A stretch of 64,000 nt of DNA from the NCBI GenBank assembly GCA_020747015.1, contig JAGTJM010000003.1:930001-994000 (forward strand), read 5' to 3'. This DNA comes from Pyrenochaeta sp. MPI-SDFR-AT-0127 (lineage: Eukaryota; Ascomycota; Dothideomycetes; Pleosporales; Cucurbitariaceae). The notes beneath the pieces are model-generated. The model saw only the letters and a list, made by a program, of their open reading frames with translations, had not been told where the DNA came from and searched no databases. Both the position numbers and the translations under genes were made by a program. This document shows, piece after piece, positions 53,288 through 64,000 of this stretch (its first letter is position 1; each line of letters opens with the position of its first letter).

Positions 53288-54800
53288 TTATGGCCACCAG
53301 TTCATCCTCTTGTAACTTTCGAGGATTTCTTGCACGCCCTCTTTGGTGAGCTTGTCGTATTTGTATCTGCAAAATCTTCATGTTAGCACGTGTCCAACCT
53401 TCGGCCAAAGTTTGATTTTTGTGTTTTGACTCACGTGAATCCAGTCTCCTTCTCGAACAAACTCCCATCCATGCTCAGATCTGCGTCTCGAAGCAACTCC
53501 TTCTCCATGAATGGGCTCAGCGGCGTAGAATGACTAATGCCAGCCGCCTGCTGCAACTCTGCCCACGGGTCTAGGGTTTCGTCATTCACCTCGTCAACCA
53601 CATGATCGAGATTCAGCCGGGCAAAGGCGGAAATGAGGGTGCCGTGGAAGCCAGTCTCGATATTGAATATCTCGGCCATGAACTGGGCGGTTTGTTTCTG
53701 GGCTAGAGGACATGTTAGTGCGTGCTGCAAGCTGAGAGTGTCGTAAAGTTCGGGGATGAGTTGCGGAAGTGTCTCCGCTGCTAGTGTATGCAGTGAAGAC
53801 GGAAGGCTAGAGGGGTCTTTGGGAAGGATCAAGGTGCGGACTAGGAAGGTGTGGGAAAACTTACAGGTATTTCCATGATCTACGATATTGAAGATTGGGA
53901 CAGGCTTCCGGGATGGCTCCTTGACATACCATTCTGACCCGTGCCACAGCGCTCGAACAGTGTCGTCGATGTGCACCGTGTTGGTCCGTAAGTCGTCTTT
54001 CCAGAGGAAACGCATCTCCTTGCCCTTACTCTGGTAGACCCTCGCCATACACAGCGCTGTGGACAAGTACTTGGTGGTGTATGGTCCATAGACCTGTGGG
54101 AGTCTGAAGACCAGCAAGTTGAGTCCGTCAAGCTTGGCCAGATCTTCCTCGGCCTTCAGCTTCCACTTTGCCAGATTGATCCCTGGCTTCAGCTTGTCCG
54201 ACTCTTTGCGAGGTGTGCTGTCCGGCTTGTACACTAACCCTGTGCTGAGTTCGGAGAAGCATCTGATCTTGCGCTTGGCTGCCTCGCGGCCGATGGCCAT
54301 GGAGAGGCCATAGGAGCGGAGTTCGTAGACCTTGTCTTCCTGGGAGAAGCGTGTCTCGCCGCCACAGTTGAAGACGTAGTCGAATTGTGCACCGCCTTCA
54401 CGGTCGAATATCCGCTGTAGGGATTCTGCGGGTTCTCTGTTTAGCTCCTGCATTCACTATACCACCAACGTGACCTTGCTGTCTACGCTGTGGATACACA
54501 TATAGTACGCACTTTCTTGGGCAGCGTCAGCCTGCATGAAGCGCTCTCTTGAGCATGCTTCCTTGAACTCTGGTGCCAGCCACGCCAGCTCTGGGAGGTG
54601 TTTGTCTACGATGCGGATTTCTGAGGCAAGGTTGTTATCGTGAATGTATTTTGTGAGGTTTCGGCCAACGAAGCCTGCGAGGTGCGTGTCAGTGTTCTGT
54701 GCCGCAGGCAGCGTGGTGGACAATGAGACTCACCCAAGCCTCCTATTATCAAGACAGAAGGCTTGTCCGCAGACGCCGCCGTCGACACTTCTGAGGGCAT
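53288..54800 (-). CDS. NAD(P)-dependent epimerase/dehydratase-like protein (extended SDR)
   Basis: Five exons, 54734-54800, 54513-54674, 53865-54425, 53435-53702 and 53288-53366, give 378 aa. The Rossmann motif IGGLGFVGRNL is assembled across the first intron. FDYVFNCGGETRFSQ and CFSELSTGLVY match the extended-SDR core, LPQVYGPYTT the substrate loop and RTNTVHIDD the C-terminal domain. The usual Tyr-x3-Lys site reads LAKWK, so the catalytic Tyr seems absent. Intron 3 (162 nt) is in frame and stop-free; splicing joins DHGNT to SQKQTAQ, which I judge the better model. The last exon gives YKYDKLTKEGVQE...NWWP. The reaction is unknown. Confidence 0.85.
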
Positions 54801-57173
54801 GTTTGGGGAGCGCGCAGGTCCAGCGTGCAAATGTTTGTGCGCAGAAAGTCGCTAAGGGGAGGTTTGAGGGTGCTGGAGGCGGAATAATGGCCTGGTAATC
54901 TGCGACTTGGGGGGGTGGAGATGAGCGTTGCTGATCGCGCTCAGGCACCAAATCCTTCCGCAACAATCGACAGCAGCGTCAGGACGACTATCTCCACTGC
55001 GGTGCTGGCAAGGGAACAGGGCTATACTGCTCTGTCAAGGGCCAAGAGCGCAGGCAGAGGCAAATGCGCGGCTCTGCGCGATCGTGAAACGGCTGCGCAA
55101 TAGCGAAACTGGCGGGACTGCAGAGGAGGGACCGGGGCGGATGCTCAAAGCAGACAAGATGCCGCGGCTGGCCAAACGATGTCATATACTTTGCCCTCGC
55201 CGTGCCACGATTCATTGACCTGCAGCACGAGGGAGAGGGCAGGGCCCAACATTTATATATCGCAGCCGCAACGAAGGCTGTCGGAGAATGTCCACACCCA
55301 CCCCCTCAAAGAAAACCGCGTCGTTGGCAAAAAGGAAGTGCAAGCAAGCGGCAGGCAGCCCATGACGAGGGGTCGTGGGCGCTGGTGGCTGAACTACCTG
55401 CACACCATTCTGGCTCGCTCCGCAAGTGGACCGAGATTGTATTGCTTTTGGTGTCGTTCTCCAATACTGGCTGTGGGTGGGTGTGTGATCATCTATATGC
55501 AGGTAGGCGCTTATCCCTTCCCTTGAATGCAGGTACAGCGCCCAGGGCAGCCAGGCCTATACATGCTGCGACCAAGTCCGGTGGTTGCACAGTCGCGCGG
55601 CATCTCGTCGCCCCGTTCCCGGTGAAGCTACGCATCCACCCTCGCATACCATGGGAGCCGCCAAAAGGCGAACACTGGGAGCGGGCCTCGGGCCTCGCTG
55701 GGCGACGGCGCGCTCCCGCAGTGCTGGTCCTTGATGGCGGGTTAGTCCCAAGATTCAAGACTCGGGTCGCATGACAGCCCAACGCGGGGGTCCGTTCAGG
55801 GGAAAGGCGTTGAGTCGTTGGGCGCTCGCTCAGAGACATGCTGTGTGTGTGTGATGCCGCTTGGTTTCTCCGGCCATTCGGCTCTGGCATTTCGTCTGCT
55901 CCATCCTCCGTTTTGCTGCCTTACTCGCTGGCGTTGCTGCGAGCCTGGTCTAGAAGCAAAAGCAGCAAAAGATTGACAGCTTATTGCTTCACACCCTGGA
56001 TGCGGGTAGGCCCCTACGTCAACGCCCTACCGCACACATTTGCAATCCTGCCCGGCACACCTGCTTCTCCATGGCCATACAAGACCGAGAGGCGTCCACA
56101 ACAAGTCCTCTACAAGTGTCACAATGGCTTACGGCGTGTCCGACTTTTCACCATTTCTCGCTTGCCATGTTCCCCATTACAAAGAGCATGAATCGCCAGC
56201 CGCAAGCAGGGCGTTGGAGGGCGACCATAGACGTCCTACCTGCGTCATGTCCCGCACTCGTTGACTATTTGTTATATCGCGTGACACGGGCCCAGGTACA
56301 AGGCAGATCTCCCGATCTGTGTTCCAGCCCGTGGTGCTACTACGGTGTAACCTCGTTGCGAGCATAGGACGGCGTTTCCCAAGGTTTCCTTAGTTTGGCA
56401 CACATGAATGTATACGGATTAATGCTGTGACTGGGATACGACGCAGCTTCTCACCGCTGAATGCCACATCCTCTACTTTTGTGCCTTGGGTTGTTGGTTG
56501 TGTGCAACATGTTGCCCTGCGCCAGACTGCACGTTCTATACATGGCGAGTTGAACCCATCTGGAAGTACCACGAGCTTCTTTGACACGCCATGCACGAGC
56601 GCAAACCCCCAATGAGCATGGGAGCAGATGGGCTCGAGGGCAAGCTGGACGACGTTACACTTGACCAGTAGATCACCGTGATGTGCAATGATGACCAGTC
56701 GTTCATGCACAAAGCAGCCGACGATCCTGATCGACCCGCCGTCCCGCACTCGCAGCATTCTAGAAGTCTGTACATGCACAAAATGCGTTGCTCGCACGCA
56801 TATGCTCGTCTTGGTCAAATGGAGTCGTTAGCCACATATCAGGGTGACATTACTAGTGAGAGGATTGCATTGTTAAATGACTTCGTCGAGTCCACTAGAA
56901 AATTGTGAAGAAATGTCAGAACCTTGACAGCGACTTATAGACTAGAGTAGACAATGTACTAATCAGCAGGTCCAAGGACCTCGCCCTATGCAGCATGTAG
57001 ATCATATGGAGAAATGCAAAGTGCAAAATAAAAATAGGCCATCTCGCCCACTGCACTGGAAACTGCCCGGGGCGCATAGGCAAGTTGTACATGGTGCCGT
57101 GCTTTTGCGCCTAAGATAATCTATCCGCGCCGTGAATGCTGCCCTACGAAGATGTCCGACGAAAGCCACTTTT
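54801..57173. other. Intergenic, GC-rich, no supported gene
   Basis: About 2.4 kb between two minus-strand genes. Overlapping ORFs on both strands (for example 55202-55774 and 56390-56818) lack recognisable domains and overlap each other antisense; composition suggests promoter/leader DNA. Nothing else seen. Confidence 0.45.
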
Positions 57174-60100
57174 CTAAAAGTCCCAATCCTCGTCGACCGA
57201 CTTGATAGCCCAATCAAACTTCTCCCGCAGTGTCTTGGAGAAGAACTTCTCAATCGGGACGTCAAACTTCTTGGAGAAAACCACGGTGAGACGAGGATCG
57301 ATATAGTTCTAGTTGGGAATTAGTTGGCTGGGAAACAAAGCACATCAGAGCAAACTTACAATCTTGGATGTACCAAGGGCAACCTCTTTGTTGCCCTCCT
57401 TGTCCTCCATCTGAATCCTCATATTCTCAATGCGCTGATTGATCTTGTCGATGTTGCCTTCGAGCTTTTCCACCGACGGGCCCTTACCCTCAGCTTCGAC
57501 CTTGCCAGTCTTGTTCTCCTTCTTGTACTTGGCGGCAAGCTCGTCGGCCTTCTCAAGGCGCTCGGCTAATTCTTTTGGCTTCATCTCTTTCTCGCCATCG
57601 GCTACAAGCTTCTCGTTGTCCTTTTCGAATTTCTTGGTAATCTTTTGGCGCATCTCCTCAACTTCCGCATCTTGATGCTGCTTGACCCACTCAGTAGTAA
57701 GGTCTTCCGGTCGCTCAAAATAATCAGCGCCCTTCTTCTTCTTCATCTTGGGGTCAACGTCGATCATCATCATCTTGGTTCTCCAAACTTGATAGCGAAG
57801 ACCATTAATCTATGATAGGTCAGCCAAGTTACAACTCCGAGCACGAGATTTTACATACCCTCTCGTTCATCTTGTCTATGGAGGCGCTATGGCTAGCAGC
57901 GACAGTACGCTTGTGGTTGCAAAGAATAGCGACCTCGCGGTTGGCATCGTTGTAGGCTTTGATTTTCTCTTGAACGGTTCCAGTAGCCTTTAGCTCCTTG
58001 AGGAGCCGAGCCATGGTGTAGGAAGCATTGTAGGTTCGAAAGACTTTAGCGGTGAGGCCAGGCATGTAACTCGTTAGATGCTTGTTGAGAGCCGAAGTCT
58101 ACACAAGTCAGTCAGGTCTGGCTTCATGAAATCCAGTTCAGTACTCACAGTCAATCGATCGAATATGTCGTCCCCTGTCGTTTTGGGCGCTTTTTTGAAA
58201 ATCTTCAAGTTCTTAAAGACTTGGGGATCCACCTTCACCTCGTCGTAGAAACGAATACTGTCTTTTCCCAGAAAGTCGAAGATAACTGTCTCCGGGGGCT
58301 TTAGAGTAATGTGCTGGAACTTCAGCGAACAGCAACCAACGGTATCCGCCTCATCCTCGCCCTTCTCGTTGCCGGCACGCAGGGCAAACTGATCAATGAG
58401 GTAAATGGCAGTTGCACGTTGGCGGTCAACCATCTTCTCCGACTTGAGCTCTCTTCGATAGTCCTGCCGGATGCGATCGATGTGCTTCTTGAGTTCGCGA
58501 GCCTTTTCAAACTTCTTGAAGTCACTTTGACCTTTGATATCCGAGTTGGCAGCAAGCATAACATACTTGTAGGCCCCGTTGATGTTCTCCTGCCACATGG
58601 CAAGCCAAGTGCCTTCGTGGTCATGTTTGATCTCCTTCCAGCGATGGCCAGCGGGTGCTGCTGGGATTTTGGCGTTTTCACCAATATTGATGGTAATCTG
58701 CTCCGGCAGGACACGTTTCTTGACACGGCCCGTCTTTGGATGTTCACCGCGGCCACGGAAGAGGCCAGGCGGTTCAACCCGGAAGTTGCCGACCTTTTGT
58801 TTGCGACCATCCCACGTGCAGTACATGTAGTCTGCTTCAGCTGCCTCCTTCTCTGCTTTGAGTACTTTCTTCTCCGCCGCAGAGAGGGCCTTCTTCTTAG
58901 ATCGCTCAGTGTCGAACCATTCGAAAATGGGCTTAAAATCGCACTTTTCAAACTTCTTGACCTTGACAGTATTACCATCCCTGTCCTTTGCATGTCCTGT
59001 CTTATCTAAGATGGTTGTAAAATCTTCGAAAAAGTTCTTGTTGAAAGTTGGGTTTTCGACGTTATGAGTAGAGTTCAACATGCTGCCGTAGAAAGTAGCG
59101 ACCTCTTCGGCGTCCTTGTGGAGAGTGACAGGCTTCCCATCGTATACGAGCTTGACATGCTTCGGGAGCGGCTCATAGTCTGGGGGAAAGACAACGCCAT
59201 TATGTTCCAGAGTGTCCCACTTCTTAGTTCCATCGCCTTTGGCCGTGTCTTCCCACCAACGATACTCGTCCTCCTCATCCTCAGCCTCTTGATCCTGCTC
59301 CGTCTCCTCCTTCTTTACCTTACCTTTTCCCTTTTTGACCGGTGTTGTTGCAACCGGCTTCGCTTTGGGCTTCTTTGCGGCAGGCTTTTTGGCGAGTGGT
59401 GCGTCAGAATCGGATTCCTCCTTTTTGACGCCATTCGCCTTCTTCACTGGCGCCTTTTTCTTTGCCAGGGGAACATCGTCATCGCTGTCGCTGTCCACCT
59501 TCGGCTTACGTTTCACGGCAGCCTTCTCTTTGGTGCGAATAGCCTTTGCCTCCTTCGCAGCTGCCTTTTCAATCGACTCCTTCTTCTTCACAAGCTTCAC
59601 GTTTAACGGTGTATCTGAATCCGACGACTCTCCAATCTGTTCGGCCGTGGCCTTGGGAAGGCGCCTCGCCTTGAGGGGCACGTCACTGAGATCCGACTCG
59701 TCGTCGTCCTTGGGAAGTTTTGCTTGCTGAGATGTCCGCCGTCGCTTACTCTGTATAGGAGTCAGCACCCTCTATGCATAGAAGACCCAATACTTTAACG
59801 CACCAGTGGCTTGTCATCATCTTCCGAACTGCTTGCATCCTTGTACGATTTGCCATTTGTGATGCTAGTCCGAGCTTTGCGCTTTCCATTGGCGTTGCCG
59901 TTGGTGGCAGGCGCATCCACATCCATATCGTCGACTGGTCCCATGCGAATGGAGATGCCAGGCTCTACGTGGCCATTGGAAGGGAGTTGAGCATCCATTG
60001 CTTTATCGACGTCTTTGGAGATGCGTTCTGTCGATTTAGCTAAAGCGAGATGATTAGCAATAATAAGAACAAGGACTGGATTGCTTTAATCGCGGGAATT

Positions 60101-60268
60101 GAGATACAATGATGGGTGCTGAGGTGCAGAGAAAATGAGCTTGAGAGAGGACGATCGTCGCGTGAGATCAAGGGTGAGGCATGTAACAGATGGCCGAGGA
60201 ATCGGGCCAAGTAACTCACTTCCTTCTTTCCCTCTCACAAGAGGCTGGTCATCATCAGACGAAGACAT
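57174..60268 (-). CDS. TOP1: DNA topoisomerase IB (Top1)
   Basis: Six exons, 60220-60268, 59804-60039, 58149-59750, 57859-58098, 57360-57809 and 57174-57308, give 903 aa. The first ~230 residues are charged, with repeated SDSD and KKAPVKK-type acidic/basic blocks, the nuclear-targeting tail. The core follows (EYRWWEDT, GVVFPPDYEPLP, YMYCTWDGRKQKVGNFRVEPPGLFRGRGEHP, ALRAGNEK), then TYNAS and a coiled-coil linker. The active-site tyrosine is Y861 in SKINYIDPR, split by the last intron, so correct splicing is needed for activity. The enzyme relaxes supercoils in the nucleus by transient 3'-phosphotyrosine cleavage. All introns keep frame. Confidence 0.96.
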
Positions 60269-61075
60269 TTTGCTGGCTATAGGCGCGCGTTGAAGTTGCG
60301 GGTAATGAAAACCAAAACGGTTGTATTCAGCTTTGTCCGGCGCGGGTCCTGGTTGATCTAGCGGGAGCCAAAGAGCGGGCGCATGTAGAGCGCTGTAGTG
60401 TGAAAAGCGTGCTTCTTCCTGGGACAACCACCGGATGAGGTTGGCCTGAGGGTGGAGAAGGTGAAGGAAGGTGCGAGGGTGATAGATGGGCGGTAAAAGA
60501 GGAATGCTGGGTTAAAGTGAAGCGCAGGGAGCCTGTCGCGACGAAGTCGAGTCCACGCACGGTTCTTCGGCCTTCACTAAAATCGGCAAGTAAATTTTCG
60601 TAACAAATACGTTACATTATCACGCCTACGGTACCAAATGCAGATAAGCTGCGAGGACAAGAAACCGCAAACATCTGGCCATGACCATGCATTTCCTCAG
60701 GTTCACTTAGCATTTGGGAGAGGTGGCCACTGGCGTGATTCTGGTTGCTTGCTCCGTGGGTCGCTCCCGGCTATGTCCACATAAAGCCCGTTTTAAGCAG
60801 GCAGCAGCACTGGGGTGATTGGCATGCAATCGCTCAGCTGTGTAAGCTTACGCAACACAAATCCAACGCAGACTGGGAACTTGTGATGACAGACCCAAGA
60901 AAGGCGATTGTTTTCGCGTCCTTCAAGTTGGTTGAGTCACGTGGCGACTTGGCGTCACTAGCGCGGAGAGCAACTTTGAGCAGCCGAGTGTCCGACGGAG
61001 CTTGCAACCAGCAAAGACAGTAGTGAAGCACCACCACACGGCTGTCGCCATCTCCACTCATCTCAATTCCTCGCC
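60269..61075. other. Divergent promoter region (TOP1 / ATP3)
   Basis: About 800 bp between two divergent core genes. No recognisable regulatory site beyond pyrimidine-rich leaders near each ATG. Confidence 0.45.
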
Positions 61076-62198
61076 ATGATGCTGTCTCGAGCTGCGCGCC
61101 CGGCTCTGAAGGCTGGCATGGCCGCCGCCGTCGCCCGGTATGCTGCCGCCCGATCTCGCTGCTTTTCCCGCGCTCTGAGTCTCGCCATTGCTGTGTCAAT
61201 TGCATCTCCAATTGCATCAATTGCTGACTAGAATTTGTTTCCTTAGGCCCGCCGCCCTTACTGCTACCAATGCCGCCGGTTACGCCACCCTGCGTGAAAT
61301 CGAGGGCCGCCTCAAGTCGATTCGCAACATTGAGAAAATCACCAAGACGATGAAGGTCGTTGCTTCCACGAAGCTCACTCGCGCCCAGAGAGCCATGACC
61401 GAGTCTCGCAAGTACGGCCAGACATCCAACACCGTGTTCGAGAGCGCCGAGACCAAGCCGCTCGAGGGCGAGGGCAAGAGGAGCTTGATCGTTGTCTGCA
61501 GCTCGGACAAGGGCCTCTGCGGTGGTATCCACTCTGGAATGTCGAGGAAAGTCAGGAAGATGCTCCTCGAGGCCCCTGAGACGGATCTTGCTGTGATCGG
61601 CGAGAAGTGCAAGGCGCAATTGGGCCGTTCCAACCCAAAGAACATGGTTCTCAGCTTTGCCGGTGCTGGAAAGGACGTTCCTACCTTTGCCGACTCTCTG
61701 AGTATCGCCGATCAGATCTTGCTGCTCCCTACCGACTATGCTACCGTTCAGATCGTCTACAACAAATTCATCAACGCATCCAGTTACGAGGCTACCATTC
61801 AGGAGGCTTACAGTGAGGAGGCTATTGCGCAGTCTGGTTAGTTGAGCAGAATTTTGATTGTGATCTTGTGATTAACGTGATGACAGCCAACTTCTCGGCT
61901 TTCGAGATCGAGGATGAGGTGCTCCCTAACCTCCGCGAGTATGCTCTCGCCAACTCGCTTTTCTGGGTATGCTCTTCTATCTGTGTTCGCACGTAGCCGG
62001 GTACTAACTACGATACAGGCACTTGCTGAGGGCCACGCTTGCGAACAGTCTGCCCGTCAAAACGCCATGGACAATGCCTCCAAGAACGCTGGTGAGATGA
62101 TCAACAAGTTCCAGATCTTGTACAATCGTACTCGTCAAGCCGTCATTACTGGCGAACTTGTTGAGATTATCACTGGTGCGGCTGCTTCCGAGGGCTAA
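61076..62198 (+). CDS. ATP3: Mitochondrial F1 ATP synthase subunit gamma
   Basis: Four exons, 61076-61137, 61247-61836, 61887-61966 and 62019-62198, give 303 aa. The Arg/Ala-rich start (MMLSRAARPALKAGMAAAVAR) is a mitochondrial presequence. ATLREIEGRLKSIRNIEKITKTMKVVASTKL is the conserved N-terminal rotor helix, and the C-terminal helix carries MDNASKNAGEMI and YNRTRQAVITGELVEIITGA. Gamma is the central rotor stalk of F1Fo ATP synthase in the mitochondrial matrix. Intron donors include GTTAGT (intron 2). Two adjacent ATGs are possible starts; the first is used here. Confidence 0.96.
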
Positions 62199-63272
62199 AC
62201 ATCTTGAAAGCTATAGAAGTGATATCCTCGAGTCTGGCTCGATCTCCCCACCTGGGCTGTGTAGAATAAGCATCTGTTCATAGCTCCTTTGTAACCAACC
62301 AAGTTTCTGGAAGCTAAAGAATTACGTTTGAACTGTGTCAACTTCGCCCGTCCATTGTCGCCCCACTAAGCTACAGGCTGCAGAAGTTATCATGGTTGAC
62401 GCCTGGCAATGCCTCATGTCTTGTTCTCGGCAGTCGTTCTCAAACTCTAAGACCCCACAGCAGGAACCTACACAGTGCATCAAGGTGAGATTCGTCGTAG
62501 ACAAAAACTCGAATCCGGACCGTTTGCGGCCCATATTGTCAGTTCTGTGGCCCATGATGAGGCATCGGTTGGGTAAGTTTGTGCCAAGGGTGCTGCGGCG
62601 AGTCATCTGGACTGCAGCAGTCTGCAGAGCACTGCAAGGCCAAAAGGCGTTCACACCAGACAATCGGCCAGAAGGTGCTACAACGACGCACATCAAGCAT
62701 GGTCTACCGGGTCCATGTACATGTTTAGCCCGGACTGCGGCGCACGTTACCAGGAACAGGTAAGCGCGACCCTCAAAACGGGAAGGTACGACATAGCTTT
62801 GAAACATGAATGCACTACTAGAAACAACCGCCCCTCTCACTTCTCCCGCACCTGTTCGGTCGCATGCAATGGCGGGTGAGGCCTCTCGGAGGTATAATAT
62901 GGACGCGTTATGGCGGTTCGCATCGTAATCTTGCCTTGCCCTCTTGGTGCTGTGAGCCGTTGTGGTTTCCCGCCTTGCGTTTCCAAGCTTATCAATGATC
63001 CAGCATCAACCCTGAAACGTCTCACCTACATTCATTGACTGCGGCAGGAGCATTGCTGTGCATTGCGCTGCCTGTCACTGCTTCATTACTGCTTCCACTG
63101 CCATCACTTTTTTCCACCAGCGGCGAAGCTGGCTTCTCTCCTTTCCTTGGACGATCTTGGGCCCTGCTCCCAGCCAGCCTCACGTCCGACCTCTCACCTT
63201 TTCTTTCTCTGTGCCTTCCTTAACTTCAACTTGGACTGCTTGTCAACAAACGACGGCTTCAACCGGTTGAGC
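62199..63272. other. Intergenic
   Basis: About 1.07 kb. Antisense-overlapping ORFs at 62322-62840 have no recognisable content; the last 250 bp are a pyrimidine-rich leader for the next gene. Confidence 0.4.
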
Positions 63273-64000
63273 ATGATGCTAGTTCAGGCGCACTACGATC
63301 AGATGAGAGAGAAGATGCGTGTCGTCAGAGATCTCTATCAGAGTAGGCATTATACACAATGCGCAAAATACGGCGAGCAAATGTTAGCAGAGGTTCATCA
63401 TGAGGTGAGTACACCATTCCCCAGATTCGGCCCTACGCCACGCAGATGGAATTCCATCCTAGGAAAGTAGTCACTAATAAAGCCTTAGATCCACCCGTTT
63501 TGGCTCGCCTATCTCAACTTCTACACTGCGCTTTCTCACGATACTCTAGCTCGAGAAGCATCGCTGAAAAATCGCTACAAAGAGCTCAGCTTAGCAGAAA
63601 AACACTATATTGCTGCCATTGCTACCCTAACGCCGCCAGAGACTCAACCCTCCGACGAAGAACAGCTCACATCACCCACATCGATTTACTCCAACGAGAA
63701 CAGGGTTTGGAATCGTCGGGCGTCATATGCTGGCTCCATTGACTCCACCACGAGTTCGGCTTCCAGTGCAACCTCTTACCAGACAGACATGCTCGATCTG
63801 GATTCAGAGACAGAGCAAGAACCAGAAGCCTATTCCAAGCGAAACACTCGATTTCAGTACACTCAGCCATCAAGAGAGTTCGGATCAGAACTTACTACGA
63901 TTCCGCAGTTGCTTAAACGCCACAATATTGCCATTACCGCTCCACTTCCTGAGCGACCACAAACACCACAACAGTACCGGTTCACAGCCGACACGGCAGC
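63273..64000 (+). CDS. Unrecognised protein, 3' truncated by window edge
   Basis: Two exons are visible, 63273-63404 and 63489-64000 (the frame is open at the edge), joined by an 84-nt GTGAGT...CTTAG intron with a CACTAAT branch. About 214 residues are seen. Residues 1-100 are helical (ARDLYQSRHYTQCAKYG-like pattern here VRDLYQSRHYTQCAKYGEQ, then HPFWLAYLNFYTALSHD and LSLAEKHYIAAIATL), reminiscent of a TPR or MIT-type helical hairpin. The rest is Ser/Thr/Glu-rich and disordered. No family recognised. The ATG is the first in frame; a second ATG follows at once. Confidence 0.7.

Noticed and set aside
55179..55890. ORFs on both strands between the epimerase-like gene and TOP1
   Set aside because: Mutually antisense, GC-driven, no recognisable domain or splice structure.
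58311..59009. 232-codon plus-strand ORF
   Set aside because: Antisense shadow of the TOP1 core; no motif of its own.
62322..62840. 172- and 142-codon antisense ORF pair after ATP3
   Set aside because: Neither has a recognisable domain; both lie in a region best explained as 3' flank.

Overview
The window is a piece of a filamentous ascomycete (Pezizomycotina) chromosome. Genes are split by short introns (about 45-65 nt, a few up to 180 nt) with GTRNGY donors and CTAAC/CTGAC-like branch sites. The set includes a HET-domain NLR, RTA1, RAX2, CBM18 and Zn2Cys6 families typical of that group. A pleosporalean Dothideomycete is my best guess; that is an inference from overall protein flavour, not a database result. 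I support 22 intact or edge-truncated protein-coding genes, one weak F-box ORF and one decayed transposase inside a complete Tc1-type element. I recognised no rRNA or tRNA gene and no CRISPR array.

Layout. 1-5.8 kb is housekeeping: the 3' part of an MPH1/FANCM-type helicase, a rhodanese/Cdc25-like phosphatase or arsenate reductase, and ERO1 (ER disulfide formation) divergent from it. 5.8-8.3 kb is empty. 8.3-18.2 kb is mixed accessory DNA: a HET-NACHT-ankyrin receptor, an F-box ORF, a Zn2Cys6 regulator with an apparent GC-AG intron inside its zinc cluster, an RTA1 membrane protein and two small orphan proteins. 18.8-25.4 kb holds a Ser/Pro-rich helical protein, the actin-capping beta subunit, a small basic nuclear-looking protein and a membrane-anchored prolyl-4-hydroxylase-like enzyme.

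26.9-41.8 kb is the most accessory-looking stretch. It has a secreted matrixin with a cysteine-switch propeptide and a propeller-like C-terminal half, an SDR lacking the usual catalytic Tyr/Lys beside a convergent Zn2Cys6 regulator, a disordered 708-aa protein, a secreted chitin-binding (two CBM18) serine-rich protein, and a 14-TM drug/H+ antiporter-type MFS transporter. 43.8-49.8 kb carries RAX2 (polarity landmark) and a small alpha/beta hydrolase.

50.6-51.95 kb is a 1350-bp Tc1-type (DD34E) transposon with matching inverted repeats and TA target duplication. Its transposase carries two in-frame stops and transition-type lesions that resemble RIP. 53.3-64 kb returns to core genes: an NAD(P)-binding epimerase-like protein, DNA topoisomerase IB, the mitochondrial F1 ATP synthase gamma subunit and the start of an unrecognised gene cut by the window edge. 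Exon joins were read by eye from splice motifs and frame continuity. Every multi-exon model given keeps frame across all junctions, but none is tested against transcripts.
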